A stretch of 64,000 bases of DNA. It comes from Termitomyces sp. T153. Taxonomy: Eukaryota > Basidiomycota > Agaricomycetes > Agaricales > Lyophyllaceae. The stretch spans positions 248,001 through 312,000 of the forward strand of contig JACKQL020000062.1 of assembly GCA_018296165.2 (NCBI GenBank). The letters run 5' to 3'. Positions 45,111-57,706 of the stretch are shown here, piece after piece. The notes below the pieces were generated by a model. It was given only the letters and a program-made list of their open reading frames with translations, made no database searches and was not told the origin of the DNA. The position numbers were made by a program, and so were the translations under genes. Numbering within the stretch: the first letter of the stretch is position 1; the number at the start of each line of letters is the position of its first letter.

Positions 45111-46241
45111 ATGTCTTCCCCCAGCGTTCCAGTAGTCTCTCCCGCCGATTTGGACGAGGTGGTGGTGTATGACAGTGGGGGTGAGGAGTTTGAGCATTGG
45201 CGCCGGGAAAGCGTCAGGGACCGGAGTCGTAAGTGTTGTCGACTTTTCTTTTTGGGATGATTGATGGAGCTCTTGTAGAATCGTCCGTGGTGGTGGTGGT
45301 GGATTTTCCGGGGGTTCTGAAACAGACCAAGTTTTGTCCCGCGTTGCCAAAAGGGAAGGGGGCGTCCTCGGCAATGGTTCGGGGGAAGCGTCGAGCCTCC
45401 CCGCCCTCAGGGGTGGGACCCAGCAAGAGGCCGCGTGGGCGCAAGTTGTCGGCGGGGCCTCCGGAGTCCTCCCTTTTTTCTCCTGTCCCGGGCGTCCCCT
45501 CAGAACGGTCGTCAAGTCCCCCTGCGCTGATTCCTTCGATCATGGAGGTCTTTCTTTGCAAGCAGGTGGAGGCCTTGATGACGTTGTTGGCAGTACAGGA
45601 GGGTGAGCTCCGACGGGCAAGGGAGGATCATGATGCAGTGCGGACAGAGAAAGAAGCGATGGAGCAGGAGAGGAACACTTTGGTGCGCGTGGCGATGGAG
45701 CGAGTGTTAGAGGTGCGGGGCTTGCAGGAGCGTCTGGCGCAGGTGGAGGGGCAGCCCGCGGGGGAGGCGGAGGGGCGGGGACAAGCTCCCAAGGGGGATG
45801 CGTTGTGGGCAGAGCTGGAGGTGGCAAGGCAGAGGGAGGATTGGTTGGCCAACAAGGCCGCTTTGGGGCGCGTGGGGATCCTTCATGAGTTGTCTCCCGT
45901 TCCTCCGTTCGTTACTAACGGTTCATTTTCTGGGTTTAGGCTGGGTGCAGGAGCATTGGGTCCTCTTGGATGGTGCCTCCACGGTGTTTGCGTTGATTCA
46001 GGACGGGTTGACGCAGAGGTCCGCAATTCAGCCTCTGGAGTTGCAGCAGGGGATGGCGCAATTGGAGAGGTTGTTGGCGGGGCATCGGCGACGCAATGCA
46101 GTGGCCCCAGGGTCGTGGTGGGAGGTGGCGGCTGACGCGGGGGAGGCATTGCCGGGGTTGGCGGAGATCTTAGCGGTGGTGCGGGCCCAGATGGAAGTCG
46201 ACCTGGGGGTTGGGTTGCCGGGGGGTCCAGGGAGGGAGTGA
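45111..46241 (+). CDS. Antisense accessory gene of B2 (coiled-coil form), 335 aa
   Basis: Exons 45111-45228, 45279-45866 and 45940-46241 (1008 nt). The first intron is 50 bp with GTAAGT/TAG and joins the frame cleanly. The protein has an acidic N-terminus (VVVYDSGGEEFEHW), a basic nuclear-signal-like patch (KRRASPP, GPSKRPRGRK), a long coiled coil with Glu/Arg-rich heptads (about residues 150-235), and the conserved C-terminal domain (EHWVLLDGAS, LLAGHRRR, PGSWWEVAADAG). It has no cysteine cluster. The second intron's donor reads GG where B1 has GT, so correct splicing of this copy is doubtful. The length is identical to B1. It is convergent with the element's own sense transcript. Function is unknown; self-association is likely from the coiled coil. 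Confidence 0.68.
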
Positions 46242-48759
46242 GATGGGTGTGGACCTTGTTTCTTGTTGCTCTCGGACTTGCCGCCTCCCTTGCCTGGTTG
46301 TATATAATTTTTTTTTGTACGCAAACATGTCCGTTTCTTGGTCCCTGGGTGTGTGAAGTGAGGTTTTAGTTTGTGTGAGGGCAAAGTAAGCGAAACACAC
46401 AGGGATGTGGAGAGGGAGTTGAATCCCTAGTGAGTCCCAAGGCGGGGTTGTGCCCGCTAGTGCCTATCTGTGCTGGTTAGTCCCGGGGTTTGTCGGGATG
46501 GGGCGGGGCATCGCGGGGAGGATTCCCAAGGTTCGGCGGGGGTGGTGGGAGTTCTCTGGTGGAGTTCCATGGCATTTTGGGGCAGTGTTATTGAGGTTGA
46601 TTCTCAGAGTTTCCGACCAGGGGTGTAGGGGTGTTCTTTGTCTGTGGCGGGGATGTGCGCTGTACTGGTATCGGAGGGTGGACCTTTGAATCTTTCACGG
46701 TGCCCAGCGGGTTTGGGGCTTTGGTTGTCCTGGCAGTGCAGTTGGCGGGGGGGTAATGGAGGTCTCCCCATGGTCTGGCCCTTATGCCGGCACTGGTGGC
46801 GAGGGCGGCGGGGCCTTCTTCATTGGCGGGGTTTGGTGAGGCGAGGTTCGTCCTCACGGCATAGTTGGTCCGGGTCGGGGTCGTGTTCTGGAGTGTTGCG
46901 TCTGTGAGCGGGTATGTTTCAAGTGGTGCTTTGGTGTGCTCCGGAGTGTCGATGACCGAGGGGATAGGATGCGGGGTGATCAGTCCCAACCAGTTCCTTC
47001 GGGTCCGGGGCCAAAATTTGGGGTTCCGGATCATCTACGTGATATTGCTCTCCTGGCCAAAGGTAAGCCCAAGATGGACAAAGGGGTCTTACATATTTCT
47101 GATACTTCCTCGAGTTCGGAGGTCTGGGGGTTGGTGGTTCCTTCATCGGGGAAGAAGTGGGTGGTCCCGGAGTCGACACAAGGGTCACTCGGTGGGGATT
47201 TGTTGGTTGTTCATGGTTGTTGGGGCGGCGGGAGGTCGGCTGCGGGGAGGCACTGGAGTGGGGTTCCCCGGGAGTTGCGGCAGGGTCGAGGCTACTCTTC
47301 ATTCATGTTCTGGAGCGGCCTGGAGATTGTTGCAAGTGTGGGGGTGGCAGTGGGGGGAGGCACCGCTTGCTTTTCTGGATGCTCCGATGATGTGGTCACT
47401 GTTCGGCGGACATATTCCAGTGTAGGGGCGGGATTTGGAGTGGGTGGTGATTTATGTCATGGAGTTTGGGCTACCAGGGCATCATTGTCGAGCTGGCGCC
47501 GTGAGTTCTCTTGATCAAATGTCATGGTCGGAGCGGAGGCCCTGGAGTCGTGTTGCCAGGGTCCGGAGCTGTGTTGAAGGGTTTGAAGGGGTCTGGGTCG
47601 GGCAGTTTTGGGCTGGCGTGGGGTTGTTTGGGTCGTCAGGCCAGGTGGGGGAGGTCCTTTGAGGATATCAGAGCGTGTGCCCTTTGGGTCGTCGGGTTGC
47701 TTAAATGGCCGATTGTCGTTTTCTGGGTGATGGTGGGGCTTCTCCCTCCCTTATATGAACATGTCAGCGAATTTAGAGTACTTAGGGAACTACTTCGTAT
47801 AGGGTCCTTTTTCCTATAGTTAGTTCGGGGTGGCTCCTATGCTGGGGATTCCTTCGTGGGAGGTGGCGTAGTCTGGTGGTGGGGTTTAAGCTCGGGGGTG
47901 GCATGCGGGGGGTTTTGGCGTCCAGGGTCCTCATTGTCAGGGGCTCCGGATTGTGTGGGGGAGGGTGGTGAAATAGCGGCGTGGTCCGGAGTTATCCCTT
48001 GTCGGGGTGCTGTGGTTCTCCTTATTAACGTCTAGAGGCTCGGGGATGTTTTGGTCTTGTTCCGGGGTTGTCGGGGTCAGGTCGGGGGAGTCGGGGCCCC
48101 TTCATTTGTTGGGCGGAGGTGACGGCCAATCGATCGAGGTCCGGAAGCAGGTCATGGGGTTGGAGCATAGCCTGGGTCTGAGGTTCTTGTCCTGTGGTTG
48201 GGGTTGTTGGCGATTAGTCGCATCGGTCTGCGGGGTTGCTGGTGGGCCGGTGAATCCACAGGCGGGCTTTGGGGAAGCGCGTTCTCAGTGGTCTCTTCGT
48301 AGCTGGCGATCCCTGCGCAGTGGGTGACTGTTCTGTGGCGGGTTGGCGTTATTGTTGGTTGGAGGGCTGGCGCAGTGCCGGAGACCTTGTTACTCGTTTG
48401 ATCGGATGGTCGCCAGGCTTTAGGATGTTATTCTTTGGGTGATGTCGGGGTCAACTTTGTGCGAGAGAGCGGAGTTGGCGGAGAGTGTAAGAGTGGGGTG
48501 GAAGATGATTTGACGGTTTGCGCGAGGGGTTGGGAGTTGGGTGTGAGTTGGGGAGGGTGTCCGTGGGGGGAGCCGTTGTATGAAAGTAACTGGAGCGGAG
48601 GGGACGTTTGGTGTCGGATCCGCGACTCAATGTGCCTCGGCAAATTGGGCAGGGCCGTATGAATCATAAGGGTTCCCCGGCACGGGTAGACCATAGACAT
48701 CGGAGTTATTTGATCGTGTGTGCGGGGATAATGCGGGCATCACAGACGGGGTAAGGTAG
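46242..48759 (-). pseudogene. B2 internal gag-pol relic
   Basis: Minus-strand counterpart of 3359-5816, with the same early stop after MPALSPHTRSNNSDVYG (48700-48590) and other shared stops. It has the pol-linker anchor near 47770-47820, a TYFWPG-like anchor near 47050, and the post-pol block near 46440. No domain-bearing frame is longer than chance expectation. Confidence 0.58.
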
Positions 48760-48772
48760 AGTCTTGATATTA
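48760..48772 (-). other. B2 primer-binding site, self-priming type
   Basis: Minus strand TAATATCAAGACT directly after the 5' LTR end, complementary over 12 nt to the start region of the B2 LTR (about 49428-49439). Confidence 0.63.
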
Positions 48773-49906
48773 TGTCAGGTTCCGCTGACCCCGGGGGCTC
48801 AGCTGCACTGGGCGAGTCCTTACTAGGCGGGTGTGATTCCCCTGCATTGGTAACCAAACACTCGAAGACGTTCCGGGTCCGGGTGGGTTGCGCGGGTAGT
48901 TGGGGAGATGTGATCCAGACAGGTCCAGGAAGGTCTGGAGAAGTCAGATTGTGGGGAAACGAGACGGTCTTGGCGGGGTTCAGGCAGAAGGCCATACGGG
49001 AGATTTGCGGAAGCAAGGGAGTAGGTGGCTGTGTGATCAATGGGGATGGAGCCGAGGTTTGATGGGAGATCATTTGGAGCTGATGGAGTCCGGGACCGAG
49101 CAAAGAGTGAGGTTCGGACCTGGTAAAGGAGTGTCGGGGTTCGTAATCGTAATCGCGGAGTTCGTGAGGTCGTTAGGGATGATGAAGACTTGGGCACAAT
49201 GGTCTGACGGAGTCACCGAGACAGCGTCGGACGAGACGATATGGAACAGGAGTAGATTCGAGTGGAGATACAAAACGATAACGAGGATGATAACAAAATG
49301 GAGACAAGACAAGACCGGGAGACTGAGATAAGACCAGGAGACTGAGATAAGACCGGGAGACTGAGAGTAAGGAGAATGGGACACGAAACACGAAAAGGAA
49401 ACAATCAGACCATAGGTAATGTTAAGCAATATCAAGACTAGAGTACGAAGAGCTACTTGATGACTTATATACTGACTACCGGAGGACTTCGGGGTACGTC
49501 GGCTGTGGCGGCGGGGCTTGGCGGGGCTTGACGGAGTGGGCGGGTGTCGGTTGCAATCGAAGATCGTGCCGCGCTGATACGTTGATGGGATCGCGGGTTG
49601 CCCCGAGGTTGTCGTGATACTCCGGAATAGGTCAGAGGAACCAGGGTGTTGAGTTAATGATGGGTGGCGAAGATCGGGAATAGCGGGGGTGGTTCTCGGG
49701 GTTCGGGAAGCCCAGGGTAAGTGTCAGTGGCTGCGGGGAAGGCACCGAAGTTGGCCAGGGGGCCGTCGGAGTTAGCCGGGGAGGCGTCGGAGTTAGCCGA
49801 AATAGGCGCGGGGCATGGGCGGAAGTTCGGCGGAGCGTCAGGGGTTTTTTGGGGGTTCGGGGGGTTGATGGGTGATGTGCGGGGGTTCAGGGGGCGGGTC
49901 GTGACA
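48773..49906 (-). repeat. B2 5' LTR
   Basis: 1134 bp, B-type, minus orientation. It carries three GAGACTGAGATAAGACCGG-like repeats (about 49318-49365). TATA and the start region are present near 49465 and 49435. Confidence 0.88.
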
Positions 49907-51714
49907 GTACCATAGTCATAAGTACTGTCTCTTGCTTGTTGTGGCTGGAGTGCTGATTAAGTCCCATCAGAGTTGTTGGCAGTGGTGGTGGGCCTCTCGA
50001 GGCTTTTGTTAGGGGAGGCTCCAGTGCAGTTGGCAGCAGAAGTGGTCCCCACTTCTTGTTCCAGGCCTGGTATTGCCCCCAGGGTGGTCTGCTCCATCTC
50101 TACGGGGTTGAGAGTCATGCAGGCGGACATGACACCAGAGTACTTTGCAGAGGCTGTGGGGCAAGCAAGAGGTCCTCTGATGTTAGAGTAGTGTCAGGCA
50201 GTGGCCCCAGTGCATCATTGGCATGTCCCTTCCTTATTAAGCTAACCCACATCTCTAGTGCACATCCTGTACCTGGCAGAGTGAACAGTGTGAGTTTGAG
50301 GAGCCCATGCCAGAAGTGTGGTGGGACACATCAGTGTGTCTCCCATGTCGCTTGCAGCATGAGAAGTGCTCTGTCACTCTGAGTTGGCATGCTGCTTGCA
50401 TTGTAGTGGAGCAGGGGTGGGACTGTGAGTGGGTTGCCACACAGTTGGAGGAGGGTTGGAGGGGTAGGGTCTCAGGGAGGGGTTCTGGAGTAGAGGGGGG
50501 AGTTGGCATGGGGCGGCTCCCTATGAAAGTTGGGCCCCTGTGAGGTGGGTGGAAGGAGGGGGCCCCTGCAATGCACAACAAGGGTAAGTGGAGGGCGTCC
50601 CCCTCACCGGAGGCAGGGCCTAGCAAGTGGGCATGGGGGGAGCTGGCAATGGCAGGCCCTCTGGGTCCCACGGTGTATTCCCTGGCTTCCGGAGCCTTGG
50701 TCAAGCAGTCTGCAGGAGGGTCGTGGTCAGTTGCCAAGGCTTTCCTGCAGCGTCAGGTGGAAGAGTTGGAGAGGTTGTTGGCCACATGCGGGGAGGAAGT
50801 TCGTAGAGTGGGGGAGGAGAGGGACAGGCTTCGGAGGAAACTGAATGGGGCTTGGAGAGAATGAGACTTGGCATGTAAAGATAAGGACATTGCCATGGGG
50901 ACTGCCATGAAGCAACTGTTGCAGCTTCAAGAGCTGCAAGCACGTATGGGGCCATTGGAGGCGTGGACGGAAGTGGTAGGGCAACAATCAGAGGGGTTGG
51001 AAGTGTGGGAGACTCAGCGGGGGTCCAGTGTGGAGATGACCCAAGCGATGGCAGAGAGGGTGTGGTGGCAGGAAGAGTGGCTTGCCAACAAGGCAGCCTC
51101 AGGGTGGCGGGGAGTGCTCAGTAAGTGCTCTCTTCATCTCCTGTTTACTACGAGCTGATATTTGATTCTGCAGACTGGGCCAGGAAGCACTGCATCCTCC
51201 TTGACAGAGTGTCAGTGGCACTGGAGTCCATCCATGACAGGTTGGCAAGAATGCCCAGGGATCTCCCACTGGAGTTGGGGCAGGGGGTCATGCAGATGGG
51301 GCGTCTGCTGGCAGAACATCAGTGGAGGGCAATGGCAGACCCTGGAGCGTGGTGGGAGGTGGTGATGGACATGGCAGAGCCGCTCCTGGGGCATCCCGAA
51401 GCTCTGGTGATGGTAGTAGCACAGCTGGAGGTGGATCTGGTGGGGAGAATAGCAGAGGTGGAGTTGGAGGGGGAGGGGGAGTAGGGGCTTTCTGGACTCT
51501 GGTTTCTTGTTGCTCTGCGCTCCCCTATTTCTGTATTTCTTCCTTGTAGCTTTTGTGAATATTAGACTTCTTGTACTTCTGCTGAGTGTGAGAAGTTTTC
51601 AGAATGAGTGAGGGGCAGAGTAAGTGAAAACACGTAGGGGGGGGTACTTGTGGGAGTTGAATCCCTGATAAATCCAGAGGCAGGGGTTATGCCCACTGAT
51701 GCCATCTGTACTTG

Positions 51715-54286
51715 CTAGTCCCAGGGGTCCTAGGGCTTGGTGGGGTGTTGTTGATGGAAGTCCCAGAGTTCATTGGGGGCTCCATCGAGGTTTTTTCAGA
51801 GCTCCCACGTGTCATCCTCAGGTCTGTAGCCCTTCCAGCAGACTAAGTACTGGGGCCATCTGTGGACTAAGCGGGAGTCGAGGATTTGGTTGACCTCATA
51901 GTGGTACTCATCCTTAACTTTGATGGGGGGTGGTTGGCTGGAGTGCTGGCTGGGGAAGGGGTCTGGGGCATGTTTTTTGAGTCAAATGTGGAACATAGGG
52001 TGGAGGCCTTTTAAGCCCAGAGGTAGGTCAAGTTTGTAGGCGTGTGTGGAGACCTTCTGGAGGACTTTGAAAGGACTGAGGTGTTTGTGGTCTAGTTTGA
52101 TGGAGGGCCTCCAAGTCTTGAGGTTGTGTTGATTGAGCCAAACCAAGGTGCCGGGGGGCCATCAGGGGTGGGATCACATTGGGCATTGGCATGTTTGGAG
52201 TAGGCTTGATTGGCAGTGTTGATCTCATCCCAGAGGAATTGGTGAAGAGATCGGAGGTCCTCAGTGACTTCATGGGCGATGTGGGAGTGGATGTTCTTCA
52301 GGGACAGGGTGAGTTGTGAGTTGTAGCCTTTGTTGGCATAGAAGGAGGAGACTCCGGTGGCAGAGTGAGGCATGTTGTTGTAGGTGAATTTGGTGAAGGG
52401 GAGTTCTGCATGCCAGTCATTCTGTAAATAGTTAACGTATAGGCGGAGATACTGCTCCAGCATCTGGTTCACTTGTTCTGTTTGTCCATCGGTCTCTGGG
52501 TGATAGGCAGTGGAGAGGCTGGTTTTGATCTTGAGCGCCTTGCATAGCAATTGCCAAAAGTGGGATACAAACAGGGGTCTGCAGTCAGAGATGATGTCAT
52601 CTGGGAGTTCATGCTTGGAGAATACGTGTTTGAGGAATAGTTTGGTGAACTCTGGAGCATTGTTGGTGGTGTGGCAAGGGATGAAGAGGGCTTGCTTGGT
52701 GAGGCAGCAAACAACAATGAGGATTGCGTTGAAACCTTCAGAGTCCAGAAGTTTGATGATATGATCTATTAATAGGGAGGACCAGGAGCAGCAGCCAACA
52801 GGGAGGGGTTTCAATAATCCATGGGAGCAGTGACAGGGTACCTTGGCCTGGAGGCAAAGTTTGCAGGCCCTTACGTATTGCATGACGTCCTTCTTTATTC
52901 CTGGCCAAAAGTAAGTCCAGGAGATGAGTTGAAGGGTCTTATGAATTTCTGGGTGCCCCCAGAGCTTATGGTCATGGTGTTGCCAGAGTATGTCAAGGTA
53001 GATGGACTTGTGGTCCAGAGCATAAATTTGTCCACTCCAGAGCAGGAGGCAGTGGTCTGGAGATAGCGAAAAGGGGTTCTTGGTGCTCAACTCATTGGGG
53101 TTGTTGCAGGGGTCATGCTGGGTGAAGAAGGAGTCTGGGGGTGAATTTCTGATTTGCTGGAGGATTCCTTCTTCATTTGAAATCAGCACAGCATGTAGAT
53201 GTTTGGGGGGGATGACCACTCAATGGTTGAATGCATTCCATTCAGCTTCAAATGACTTCTTTGGATACACGTCTGACCTTTGAGTGAGGGCATCAGGCTT
53301 CGCGCTGAGTCACCCGAGGCAGTAGTGGATGGTGAAGTTGTACTCCGAGAGGGTTTTGGACCATCGAGCTTGGCAGTGGCTGAGCTGTTTGGTGGTCATG
53401 AAGTATTGCAGGTTGTTGTGATTGGAGTATACTTGGATGTGGTGTGGGGACCCCTTGAGGTAGGCCTGCCACTGATGGAAGGCTTCAACAATTGCAAGGA
53501 GTTCTTTATTGTAGATGTCTTAGTTGAGTTCTGCTGGAATCATCAATCAGGTGTAAAAGGCAATGGAACAGAGATCTTTGCCCCCTGATTCGACTGGGAG
53601 AGTATCCTGGCAATAGCATAGTTGGAGGTGTCACATTCAAGCACAATTGGCAGGGAGGGGTCTAAATGGCAGAGGACTGGAGCAGAGGTGAAGGCCTTCT
53701 TCAGGAGGAGGAATACGCTCTGGCACTTGCTGTCCCAATCCCAAGGGATGTCCTTCCATGTGAGTTGGTTGAGGGGTTTGGTGATCCCAGAGCAGTTGTC
53801 AATGAAACAGCAATAAAAGTTAACAAACCCCAGGAATAACTGTACCTCCTTGACATTCCATGGTGGGGGCCAGTTGAGTATTGTGTTGACCTTGGCAGGG
53901 TCCATGCGCACACCATCGGGGGTGACAATAACTCCAAGATATTCAACCTCCATTGTGTGGAAGGAGCATTTCTTGGGTTTGGCATGAAGGTGGTACTCTC
54001 GAAGTTGTTCTAAGATGTGGTGGACATGCTCTGGATGCTCCGTCAGTGAATTCAAGTAGATCAGGATGTCGTCCAGATACACAATAATGAAAATGTCATT
54101 TATATTGTGGAAGATGTCATTCATGAAGTACTGGAAAGTGGCAGGGGAGTTAGTCATTCCAAAGGGCATTACAAGGTACTTAAAGAGGCCATAGTGGGTG
54201 CAAAAGGTGGTCTTCCATTCATGTCCCGGAGTGATCTGGACGTTGTTGTAGCTGGAGTGGAGGTCTATCTTTGTGTAAATCTTGGA
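51715..54286 (-). pseudogene. Element G pol: RT (partial), RNase H, integrase, chromodomain
   Basis: RT palm to thumb from about 54286 (open 54169-53543: [37 protein letters not shown]), RNase H start (DTSNYAIARILSQ), integrase open 53219-52092 (TYFWPGIKKDVMQYV, SDCRPLF, HPETDGQTEQ), and a chromodomain near 51960-51840. A frameshift in the integrase C-terminus and several transition-derived stops disable it. The native stop is TAG 51717-51715. Confidence 0.83.
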
Positions 54287-56177
54287 CTAATCCAAACATT
54301 CACCTAGCGCTATGGGAGTTCTTTGAGCTTCTCAACAGGGTTCTCCAGCGAATGAAATATTGCAGTGGCACTTTTTCTGGTCACAAACTTGTTCTTTGCA
54401 CCCCAACTTTTAAGATTCTAGGTCATGTTTGCACTCCTAGCAGACGAATCCCTGATGAAAGTCACTTAGCCCTAATTGAGCAGTGGGGCCCTTGCAAGTT
54501 GCTATCGGAGGTCTGAGCCTTTTTGGGCACAGTTGGGGTACTTAGAATTTTTGTCAAGAACTTTGCCCATTGAGCCAACAATCTAACAAAACTTACTCAT
54601 GTTGGCGTCCCTTTCAAGTATGGCCCTGACCAGATAAATGCTCAACATGACCTCGTGAAAGCCTTACAAAATGCTAAGCCCCTAGTTCCTATTGACTATG
54701 AATTGCCTGACCCTGTCATCCTAGTGGTAGACACCTTGTACATAGCGGTCAGATATTACCTTTGCCAGTGCACTAGTGACAATCGCAAGGAACGCCACTA
54801 CAACCGCTTTGGATCGATTACACTAAACGACAAAGAAGCCAGATTCAGTCAGCCCAAGTTGGAACTCTATGGCCTTTATCAAGCACTACAAGCTTTACGG
54901 ATGTACCTCATTGGTGTTAGGAACCTTATCATCGAAGTCGACGCTTGCTACATTAAGGGTATGCTTCAGAACCCTGACATCCAGCCTTCCACTAGCATGA
55001 ACCACTAGATTGTGGCAATTTTGATGTTTCACTTCAAGCTGGTCCACGTCGAAGGAACTTTCCATGGCCCCAATGGTCTTTTGCGATGCCTGCCACAGCC
55101 TGGCGACCCTCCAGCTGATGATAGTGACAGCTCCATGTATGAGGATTGGATAGATTGTTTACATGGGTTCATTCACCAAGTTCAGCTACCACTGCCACTA
55201 CTTCGCCAAGTTTCCACAGCTTCCCATCGCCTACCTCTTCTGGCTGAGTATGATTATTCGCATCCTTTAGCGACTTTCACCAGTGACACCGGCACTGCCC
55301 CCTGGTTAGCGACCAGTGATGATATTTAGCCTCTCTGAGATGATGGCACTACTACTTATAGCAATGTACCTTGCAGTGCCAAAGCTATTGCCAGTGACGC
55401 TCGCATACTTCTAGTTGAAAAATGGCTTCACAATCTTGTCAGACCTGAGGGCCTTAGCAACAAAGACTATGCCACTTTCGTTCACTATGCCTCTATGTTC
55501 TTCACTACTAGAGGCAAACTTTGGCGAAGAAGTCGAGATGTCGCTCATAAGCTGTTCATGCCTATCGCTAGCTGCTTACGGGTCTTGAAAGCCACGCATG
55601 ACAACTTGGGTCATAGAGGACTTTTTGCTACTCGCTCAGCCCTTTTAGAACAATTTTGGTGGCCTCAAGTTAGCGCTGATATAGTATGGTACCTTTGGAC
55701 TTGCCACCTCTGCCAAATACACCAGACAACCAAAGTTCTCATCCTGCCAACTGTCACTACGCCAGCGCCCTTGTTCAGCAAGATATATGTGGACACCATG
55801 TTCATGCCTCCCTCCAATAAGTTCAAATATATCATTCAAGGACGTTGTTTGCTAACTCATTACTCTGAGTTTTGTATGCTTGCCAGAGAAAACACCAAAG
55901 CTATCGCTAGGTGGCTGTATGAAGATGTCATCTGCTGTTGGGGAGTGCTTAGTGAAATAGTTACTGACAATGGACCTCCCATCCTAAAGGCAGTTACCTA
56001 CTTGGCAAAGAAGTATAACTTGCACCACATCTGAATCTCTGGTTACAATAAGCGTGCTAATGGAATAGTAGAGCAGCCCCATTTTGATGTTTGCCAAGCC
56101 CTCTTCAAAGCGGTTGATGGTGATCAGTCCAGGTGGAGTACTGCTACTTACTCTGTATTTTGGTCAGAACGGGTTAC
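54287..56177 (+). pseudogene. Element H: pol fragment of a different Gypsy lineage
   Basis: Plus-strand RT C-terminus (GHVCTPSRRIPDESHLALIE), an RNase H-like part (EVDACYIKGML), an integrase zinc region (HDNLGHRGLFATRSALLEQF, CHLCQIHQ), and a core with VDTMFM and TDNGPP. The protein differs strongly from the A/D/G and E pols and shows no chromodomain before it is cut by the LTR at 56178. Stops occur at 55006, 55327 and 56032. Both ends are breakpoints; no LTR of its own is visible. Confidence 0.75.
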
Positions 56178-56718
56178 TGTCATGACCCGCTCCCTAGACA
56201 CTGCTTCCAACCCCTCCCGATTTCCCATCTAACTCCCCTGAACCCCGCCCACACTGGATAACTCTGACGCTTCTCCGGCAAACCCCGACGGCAACCCCAA
56301 CTCCCTCTCCATAGCCATCAACACTCCCTCTGAAACCTTCCCCCACCGTTCCTGGCCACGTCATACGTCCCCGACCCCCTACCCTAGTTTACCCAACCCG
56401 TCCCAGAGTATCACGACATCCCTGGAGTAGCCGCGCCCCCAACTGATCTCATCAGAATACCGCCGTGGCCCGACCTTAGATTGTACCCAACACCTGTCGA
56501 CTCCGCACAGCTCCATCGACCCCCGCCACCATATCCACCACCTTCCGAGGTACCCAGTAGTCGGTATATAAGTCATAGAATAACTCCTCAAACTTTAGTC
56601 TTGATATTACATTTACCGGTTTCCTATGTTTTGTCTCTTGTCTCATCTCTATTCCTGTTTTTAAGTTTCGAATCTATCTTTTTTCCTCAGTCTCGTCTTG
56701 TCTCCATCTCATCTTGAC
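56178..56718 (+). repeat. A-type LTR, left part, interrupted by A3
   Basis: TGTCATGACCCGCTCCC start, GTATATAAG near 56565 and AGTCTTGATATTACATT about 32 bp later. It is then cut after CATCTTGAC, where A3's LTR begins; the sequence expected next (TGTACATATTTCC) must lie to the right of A3, outside the window. GTTAC precedes it. Confidence 0.82.
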
Positions 56719-57706
56719 TGTCACGACCCGCTCCCTAGATCCCTAGACACAGCCCCCAACCCCTCCCAATAACTCCCCGGAACCCCGCCCACACTTTCGA
56801 CGCCCACACTGGGCAACTCCGACGCTTCTCCGGCAAACCCCGACGGCAACTCCCTATCCGTAGCCATCAACACCCCCTTGAAACCTTCCCCCACCGTTCC
56901 TGGACACGTCATACGTCCCCGACCCCCTACCCTAGTTCACCCGACCCATCCCGGAGTGCCACGACGCCCCGGAACGGCCGCGCCCCCGACTGATCCCATC
57001 AGAATACCGCCGCGGCCCGAACTTGGGTTGTACCCAACACCCGTCGACTCAGCACAGCCCCGTCGACCCCCGCCATCACATCCGCCGCCCTTGGAGGCAC
57101 CCAGTAGTTGGTATATAAGTCATAGAATGACTCCTCGGACCCTAGTCTTGATATTACATTTTACCGGTTTCCTATGTTTCGTCTCTCGTCTCGTCTGTAT
57201 TTCTGTTCCTAGGTTTCGAATCTATCTTTTCTCAGTCTCGTCTCGTCTCCGTCTCGTCTCGACTGTACATATTTCCTTTGTTCCCCAGAAGTTCCCTTGC
57301 TCCCTACATCAGTACGAACTCCGCGCACGCGCCACGACCTGAACATTCCTAACGACAACCCCGGGGCTCACTACCCGCTCACCCCGGAACCCATCAAGCC
57401 CTGGTAATCCCCTATCCAACCGACCCCGCCCCTCCGACAGCCGAGAAGCCTCCGCCTACCCCGCAATCCCCTCATGCGTCCGCTAACAAGCTCCGACACC
57501 CACCCCGGGTCAACGACCAGTACCTCCGGTCTTAGACCCCTCTGAATCACTCCAGGCCTACTCGGGCCGCTATCCCTAGGGGCCCCTCGCAAGCCTTCCC
57601 CACCTCCGCTCCAACCCCGGGCGCCTGGTTATAAACGCAGGACATCGCGTCCGCCTAGTAAGGACTCGCCAGTGTACTGAGCCACCGTCGTCAGCGGAAC
57701 CTGACA
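56719..57706 (+). repeat. A3 5' LTR (A-type)
   Basis: 988 bp, TGTCACGACCCGCTCCC to GGAACCTGACA. It retains CpGs that are TpG/CpA in the G, D and 56178 copies, so it is a useful reference for the undecayed LTR. Confidence 0.9.
57112..57156 (+). promoter_or_regulatory. A3 core promoter and predicted transcript start
   Basis: TATATAA at 57112-57118. AGTCTTGATATTA at 57144-57156 begins 32 bp after the TATA start and is the exact reverse complement of the primer site at 57707-57719. Confidence 0.65.

Larger units (their letters stand above)
43756..49906 (-). mobile_element. Element B2: second full non-autonomous copy (TSD GTACC)
   Basis: 6151 bp, minus orientation, flanked by GTACC at 43751-43755 and 49907-49911. 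LTRs are 43756-44899 (3') and 48773-49906 (5'). The internal part mirrors B1 and carries its shared stops. Its antisense gene lies on + strand (45111-46241). CpG content is high, so it is younger than the G element it sits in. Confidence 0.9.
43638..51484 (+). pseudogene. Antisense accessory gene of G (Zn2Cys6-like plus coiled coil), split by B2
   Basis: Start MLSSMYFPAASPSS at 43638; exon 1 is interrupted by B2 (43756-49906) and continues at 49912. Exon 2 is 49971-50209 (239 nt); exon 3 starts 50259; the last exon is 51174-51484. The cysteine cluster (CTSCTWQSEQC, CLPCRLQHEKC) has the same C-x2-C-x6-C-x15-C-x2-C-x6-C spacing as A1, D and F. The coiled coil (VEELERLLATCGEEVRRVGE) and C-terminal domain (HCILLDRVS, PGAWWE) are readable. 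Lesions are a GT-to-AT change at the first donor and nonsense TGG/CGA changes at three or more sites, all transitions. Confidence 0.75.
42491..54286 (-). mobile_element. Element G: minus-strand Ty3/Gypsy chromovirus, 5' truncated, with B2 nested inside
   Basis: From left to right: 3' LTR (42491-43425), antisense gene (+ strand, 43638-51484 around B2), then pol on the minus strand from its stop (51717-51715) back to the RT region. The element breaks off at 54286 inside the KIYTKIDL block of RT, where an unrelated plus-strand pol begins. Gag and the 5' LTR are missing. CpG depletion is intermediate. Confidence 0.82.
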
